Below, piece after piece: positions 49,201 to 52,694 of a stretch of 52,694 bases of DNA; the stretch's first letter is position 1; each line of letters begins with the position of its first letter. The notes beneath the pieces are model-generated. The model did not search any database. It saw only the letters and a program-made list of their open reading frames with translations, and was not told the origin of the DNA. Both the position numbers and the translations under genes were made by a program. Origin of the DNA: Defluviitaleaceae bacterium (lineage in GTDB: Bacteria > Bacillota > Clostridia > Lachnospirales > WQUN01); the NCBI GenBank assembly GCA_009779755.1, contig WRDO01000021.1, positions 1 to 52,694 on the forward strand, read 5' to 3'.

Positions 49201-50526
49201 TTATTCCTTTTCACCGCGGTTCCTGACGATAAAGTGTAACGGCGTACCGTCAAAGCCGAATGATTCACGAACCTTGTTTTCCAAAAACCGAACGTAGGAA
49301 AAATGCATAAGCCGCTTATCGTTGACGAACAGGACAAAGGTAGGCGGCTTTATCGATACCTGCGTAGCGTAATAGACACGTAACGTCCTTCCTTTATCCG
49401 AGGGCGGCGCGTGGATGGCCGTCGCTTCGATGATGACTTCGTTAAGCGTACCGGTAGCGATTCGCATGGCGTGGTTTTGGTACGCGGCGAATATTAATTC
49501 GAATAATTTATGGACGCGCTGTCCCGTAAGCGCGGAGATAAAAAGTTTCGGGGCATACGGCATATAAGCCAATTCGCGTGAAAGTTTTTCGGTAAATTCC
49601 TTCATGGTTTTATCGTCTTTTTCTATCTTGTCCCATTTGTTTACGGCGATGATGGCGGCTTTGCCCCGTTCGTGGGCGATGCCCGCTATTTTTGTGTCCT
49701 GCTCACTCACGCCTTCATCGGCGTCGATCAAAAGGACACATACGTCGCAACGTTCGATCGCCGCGATGGCGCGTATGATGGAGTACCGTTCGATATTTTC
49801 CTTGATGCGGCTTTTGCGGCGCAGGCCCGCCGTGTCTATAAATACATATTCGTGCCCGTCACGCGTGGCAAAGGTATCGACCGCGTCGCGTGTGGTGCCG
49901 GGGATGTCGGAAACGATCAAGCGTTCCTCACCGAGGATCTTATTGATTAAGGACGACTTGCCTACGTTGGGTTTGCCTACGATGGCGACTTTAATGCGGG
50001 TATCTTCTTCCTCCGATCCCTCATGCGAGGGGAAGTGCGCAACGATATCGTCCAGCATATCCCCCAGGTTTAGGGCTTGCCCCGCGGAAATAGGGATCGG
50101 CTCGCCGATGCCCAGCTCGTAGAATTCGAACAGCTCGTTGTTTTCCTTGGACGGCACGTCTACCTTATTGACCGCAAGCACGACGGGTTTTTTTGAACGG
50201 CGCAGCACGTCCGCTACTTGCCTGTCCGCGTCCGTCACGCCCGATTTGATATCGCACAAAAATAAAATCACGTCCGCGCTTTCGATGGCGGCTTCGGCCT
50301 GGCGGTAAACGTGGCGGGTCAACGGATCCTCCGCTTCGGGGTCCAGCCCGCCGGTGTCTATCAGCGTAAATGGACGGTTAAGCCATTCCGTGTCGGCATA
50401 AAGGCGATCCCGCGTGATGCCGGGCATATCGTCGACGATGGCGGTCTTGGTGCCGGTGATGCGGTTAAACAAAGTGGATTTGCCCACGTTGGGGCGGCCT
50501 ACGACGGCTACGATGGGTTTGGGCAT
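49201..50526 (-). CDS. der: Ribosome biogenesis GTPase Der (EngA)
   Basis: 441 residues from ATG 50526 (AGGAG six bases upstream). Two tandem GTPase domains: G1 motifs GRPNVGKST and GKPNVGKSS, G3 DTGG and DTAG, G4 NKVD and NKWD, then a C-terminal KH-like domain. Needed for 50S subunit maturation. Double-GTPase structure is unique to Der, so the call is firm. Confidence 0.96.
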   Translation of the reverse strand: MPKPIVAVVGRPNVGKSTLFNRITGTKTAIVDDMPGITRDRLYADTEWLNRPFTLIDTGGLDPEAEDPLTRHVYRQAEAAIESADVILFLCDIKSGVTDADRQVADVLRRSKKPVVLAVNKVDVPSKENNELFEFYELGIGEPIPISAGQALNLGDMLDDIVAHFPSHEGSEEEDTRIKVAIVGKPNVGKSSLINKILGEERLIVSDIPGTTRDAVDTFATRDGHEYVFIDTAGLRRKSRIKENIERYSIIRAIAAIERCDVCVLLIDADEGVSEQDTKIAGIAHERGKAAIIAVNKWDKIEKDDKTMKEFTEKLSRELAYMPYAPKLFISALTGQRVHKLFELIFAAYQNHAMRIATGTLNEVIIEATAIHAPPSDKGRTLRVYYATQVSIKPPTFVLFVNDKRLMHFSYVRFLENKVRESFGFDGTPLHFIVRNRGEKE

Positions 50527-50574
50527 GGGAGACTCCTGATAATTTGTTGGGAAGATGCTGTTAGTGTAACACAA

Positions 50575-50603
50575 TTGACATAATATTTATACGCGGATAT
50601 ACT
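50575..50603 (+). promoter_or_regulatory. mazEF promoter
   Basis: TTGACA (50575-50580), 17 bases, TATACT (50598-50603): near-consensus vegetative promoter, 31 bases before the mazE start codon. Confidence 0.85.
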
Positions 50604-50634
50604 TGTATTAACTTTATCAAAGGGTGGTTCATCT

Positions 50635-50874
50635 ATGCTTTCGCAGGTATCGAAATGGGGCAATTCCCAGGGGATCCGAATTTCCAAAAAATTATTGCAA
50701 ACCGCGCAGATCGGGCTGGATGAAAAAGTGGAAATAAAAGCGAAGGACAATATGCTCATTATCCTGCCCGCGTCAAAGAAATCCCTCGCTTGGTACCTTG
50801 ACGGGTACGAAGGCGAACCCGACCGATACGATTGGGGCAGCATGAACGAACCCGCCGGGCGTGAAATGATATGA
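50635..50874 (+). CDS. mazE: MazE-type antitoxin
   Basis: 79 residues. The N-terminal AbrB/MazE DNA-binding domain is clear (QVSKWGNSQGIRISKKLLQT), and a C-terminal acidic tail should bind the toxin (DGYEGEPDRYDWGSMNEPAG). AAGGGTGG lies upstream of the ATG. The stop overlaps mazF by four bases (ATGA). Directly behind a strong promoter. Confidence 0.9.
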   Translation: MLSQVSKWGNSQGIRISKKLLQTAQIGLDEKVEIKAKDNMLIILPASKKSLAWYLDGYEGEPDRYDWGSMNEPAGREMI

Positions 50875-51200
50875 AGCAAGGCGATATTATTTTACTCGAC
50901 TTCGACCCGACCAAGGGCAGGGAACAATCGGGATACCGCCCGGCTTTGGTCATCAGTCAAACGCTGTATAACCAAAAACGCGACATGGCTTTGATTTGCC
51001 CGATAACCGCCAATAAAAAGCCCCTGCGCTTGCGTGTACCGTTGGACGGAAGGACGCAAACGCAAGGGGATGTGATTTGCGAGCAGGTGCGTGTTATCGA
51101 CCTCCTTGCACGCAAATGTAAAGCGGTGGAGCAAATCCCCAAGGATATCTTTAGGAAAGTGCTGGATGCTGTGTCGGCTATCATTGCGATTGAGGATTAG
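50871..51200 (+). CDS. mazF: MazF/PemK-type mRNA interferase toxin
   Basis: 109 residues. The conserved start GDIILLDFDPTKGREQSGYR, then PALVISQTLYN and CPITANKK, and later GDVICEQVRVIDLLARK, mark MazF. The toxin cleaves single-stranded RNA at short sequences; its cut site is unknown. Coupled to mazE by ATGA. About 390 bases separate it from the next gene. Confidence 0.92.
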   Translation: MKQGDIILLDFDPTKGREQSGYRPALVISQTLYNQKRDMALICPITANKKPLRLRVPLDGRTQTQGDVICEQVRVIDLLARKCKAVEQIPKDIFRKVLDAVSAIIAIED

Positions 51201-51390
51201 CAAATTACACGTAGCCGGACAAACCCCGCCGGGGCGGTGGGTGTAACGCACGGCTGTCGCAAAAACGGGGTTTTGGGCTGGTAAATTAAAAAATGAGAAT
51301 CATGTGTGTGCTACTTTGTTTGATGTTGAATTGGAAATTCATGCATGGTAAAATTAATAAAAAAAGCCTCGAAATTAAACGGAAAAAGGG

Positions 51391-51421
51391 TTGACAGCGA
51401 TATGCCGCGCGAAAGTATAAT
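51391..51421 (+). promoter_or_regulatory. Promoter with perfect hexamers
   Basis: TTGACA (51391-51396) and TATAAT (51416-51421) are both perfect, but the spacer is 19 bases, longer than optimal. Transcription would start at about 51428, the first base of the CACGC repeats. A second possible promoter, TTGAAT-17-TAAAAT, lies at 51326-51354. Confidence 0.7.
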
Positions 51422-51427
51422 GTTAAA

Positions 51428-51468
51428 CGCCACGCCACGCCACGCCACGCCACGCCACGCCACGCCAC
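51428..51468. repeat. CACGC pentanucleotide repeat
   Basis: Seven perfect CACGC units at 51431-51465, with partial units at both ends. Such runs change copy number by slippage. This one lies at the predicted transcription start and before the lipoprotein gene. Confidence 0.95.
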
Positions 51469-51507
51469 ATGCCATAATTCCGCGTATTTAATATCGTTTG
51501 CAAATAC

Positions 51508-51547
51508 AGGCGGTTGCGCTTCTTGATGGAGCGCAACCGCCTTTTTT
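51508..51547 (+). terminator. Strong intrinsic terminator upstream of the lipoprotein gene
   Basis: AGGCGGTTGCGC (51508-51519) and GCGCAACCGCCT (51531-51542) are perfectly complementary around 11 bases and are followed by a run of T to 51547. It can end the transcript begun near 51428 after about 120 bases, or the mazEF transcript. Confidence 0.9.
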
Positions 51548-51585
51548 ATGTGGAAATAATTATGTGAATATAAAGGAAGGGACGG

Positions 51586-52694
51586 ATGAAGATGAAAAGG
51601 AAAATGATGATGGTTGGATTAACGGTATTGGTGTTTATGCTGACCGCGTGCGGCAGGGGTGGGGACACGGCGGCGGAAACACCCGACCCAACCGCGCAGC
51701 CAACGCAACCGCCGGTTGAAACACTCGCGCCCGAACCGCCGCAAAATAACCGTAATGAAATAATCTCCACGGTATGGGAAAAACCCGCTATTTTCCCATA
51801 CGTATTGCAAGCTCCCAATGAAGCGGAGGAAGGTTTAATAAGATGGTCAACCCATCAGAATGACGAAGGTGGATGGAAAAATTATCCGCCTCCGTGGTTG
51901 TTCGCGTCGGCGGATATATTGGTCATCGAATATACGGGTGCCCCCATAAACCAATACGCGCTTGATATCTTTATGGGGCAACCGCTTTCATTTTACTATA
52001 TGAACAGCCGTTTTACGAAGGAGGACGGAAGGATTATCTTCCACCTTCATGGTTTACCCTTGAACGATACGTTAGCACATGCGTATACATCGCTCACCTT
52101 TAGAACGGAAGGCGCGAACCGGGTAACGCGGGCGTATTTTGACGTCTTGCCCCCGGAGGAAGTACCCGTACTTTTTCCGCTTTTCCCGTATGATTTAGGG
52201 TTAGTCAGCGGATACAGGGAAATATTTGAGGATGCTTTTTATTGGGTGCCTCAAATATGGATGGCGGCGTTGGCGGATATTCTCGTCATAGAATATGAAG
52301 GTGATTTAATCGGAAGATATGAAATTGGAATAGACAGGGAAGGTTTTTATACGACATACCGGAGGATTAGTCCCGGCGTTAGGGAAGTTATGGGAAGAAT
52401 AGAGTTAGACTTGTGGAGCTTAAGGTTAGACACATACGACGTGCATACGTATTTCGCTGTTTTGTTTGAATCGGGAAATTTGGATGCTGTCACACGGGTA
52501 TATTTTGACGTTTTACCCTCCGATGAAGCGAATGTTCACCAAGGCACTATACATGTGGACGCGAGCAGCGCCCCCGGAGGAAATGGCGAGCCCGGAAATC
52601 CGTTGCGCTCATTGGAAGCAGCCGTAAACATGGCAAAACCGGGTGATACGGTTATCGTGGCGGATGGCGTATACAACGGGGTCATAAACATACC
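51586..52694 (+). CDS. Lipoprotein with repeated domain and beta-helix start, cut by the window end
   Basis: 369 codons are visible and the frame is open at the window end. ATG 51586 follows GGAAGGG. The lipoprotein signal has the lipobox LTAC with Cys22, then a Pro/Thr/Glu-rich linker. Two copies of one domain follow (about 60-205 and 205-320), each with A-DILVIEY and ending in TRVYFDVLP or TRAYFDVLP. From about residue 325 the sequence reads IHVDASSAPGGNGEPGNPLR then AAVNMAKPGDTVIVADGVYN, the usual opening of a right-handed beta-helix domain of pectate-lyase type. An extracellular, membrane-anchored glycan-binding or -degrading protein is likely; the catalytic part is outside the window. 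Confidence 0.75.
   Translation, partial: MKMKRKMMMVGLTVLVFMLTACGRGGDTAAETPDPTAQPTQPPVETLAPEPPQNNRNEIISTVWEKPAIFPYVLQAPNEAEEGLIRWSTHQNDEGGWKNYPPPWLFASADILVIEYTGAPINQYALDIFMGQPLSFYYMNSRFTKEDGRIIFHLHGLPLNDTLAHAYTSLTFRTEGANRVTRAYFDVLPPEEVPVLFPLFPYDLGLVSGYREIFEDAFYWVPQIWMAALADILVIEYEGDLIGRYEIGIDREGFYTTYRRISPGVREVMGRIELDLWSLRLDTYDVHTYFAVLFESGNLDAVTRVYFDVLPSDEANVHQGTIHVDASSAPGGNGEPGNPLRSLEAAVNMAKPGDTVIVADGVYNGVINI

Larger units (their letters stand above)
51201..51585 (+). other. Structured gene-free region before the lipoprotein gene
   Basis: 385 bases without a gene. From left: a GC-rich patch with CCGGGGCGGTGG (51229-51240), as in the cinA palindrome; a possible promoter TTGAAT-17-TAAAAT (51326-51354); a consensus promoter (51391-51421); seven CACGC repeats; and an intrinsic terminator 39 bases before the lipoprotein start. 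Confidence 0.7.

Noticed and set aside
51286..51468. Minus-strand 60-codon frame across the CACGC repeat (AWRGV-type repeats)
   Set aside because: Its repetitive N-terminus only reflects the DNA repeat, and it has no ribosome-binding site.

Overview
The window looks like chromosomal DNA of a spore-forming member of the Firmicutes (Clostridia). It carries the forespore sigma factor gene sigG, spoVS, an FtsK/SpoIIIE translocase, surface proteins with S-layer homology (SLH) domains, purine-rich Shine-Dalgarno sites at nearly every gene, and the gene order ftsK-rimO-pgsA-cinA-recA. I cannot name the species. There is no rRNA and no CRISPR array.

Layout. 1-1800: a long leader, sigG and spoVS. 1.8-7.4 kb, minus strand: murA, a metallo-beta-lactamase-fold hydrolase and addA. 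7.6-12.2 kb: two SLH-domain exported proteins. 12.2-12.9 kb: a VapBC toxin-antitoxin pair. 13-26.6 kb: a signalling island with a small ECF-like sigma factor translationally coupled to a soluble chemoreceptor-like/CheW protein, three hybrid histidine kinases, a MalT-type LuxR regulator and an AraC regulator.

26.7-36.6 kb: a complete-looking prophage of about 9.9 kb in the 3' half of a tRNA-Lys(CTT) gene, bounded by 46-bp direct repeats. It has an HUH replication protein, a Zot-like (pI-like) assembly ATPase, several very small membrane or coat-like proteins, a secreted pIII-like protein, a putative ssDNA-binding protein, divergent repressor and ImmA-like genes, and a tyrosine integrase. This is the gene set of a filamentous phage (inovirus), without a secretin gene, as expected for a host with a single membrane. 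Tandem TTACCCCACT-type sites inside both ends look like integrase arm sites.

36.7-37.5 kb, just outside the prophage: a type III toxin-antitoxin locus with a consensus promoter, two RNA repeats of 46/47 nt whose internal stem is kept by compensatory changes, an intrinsic terminator and a ToxN/CptN-like ribonuclease gene. A tRNA-Met follows.

37.7-48.6 kb: a long minus-strand housekeeping series (ftsK, rimO, pgsA, cinA, Nudix, GNAT, recA, prs, rlmD), mostly with 1-17 base overlaps. cinA contains an in-frame palindromic insertion in its interdomain linker. 48.8-51.2 kb: a SinR-like regulator, der and MazEF. The window ends in a truncated lipoprotein gene behind a leader with a consensus promoter, seven CACGC repeats and an intrinsic terminator, suggesting conditional readthrough.

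The strongest points for follow-up are the filamentous prophage in a sporulating Gram-positive lineage and the type III toxin-antitoxin locus next to its integration site. After these come the sigma/chemoreceptor-CheW pair, the palindrome inside cinA, the sigG leader hairpin and the repeat-plus-terminator leader at the right end.
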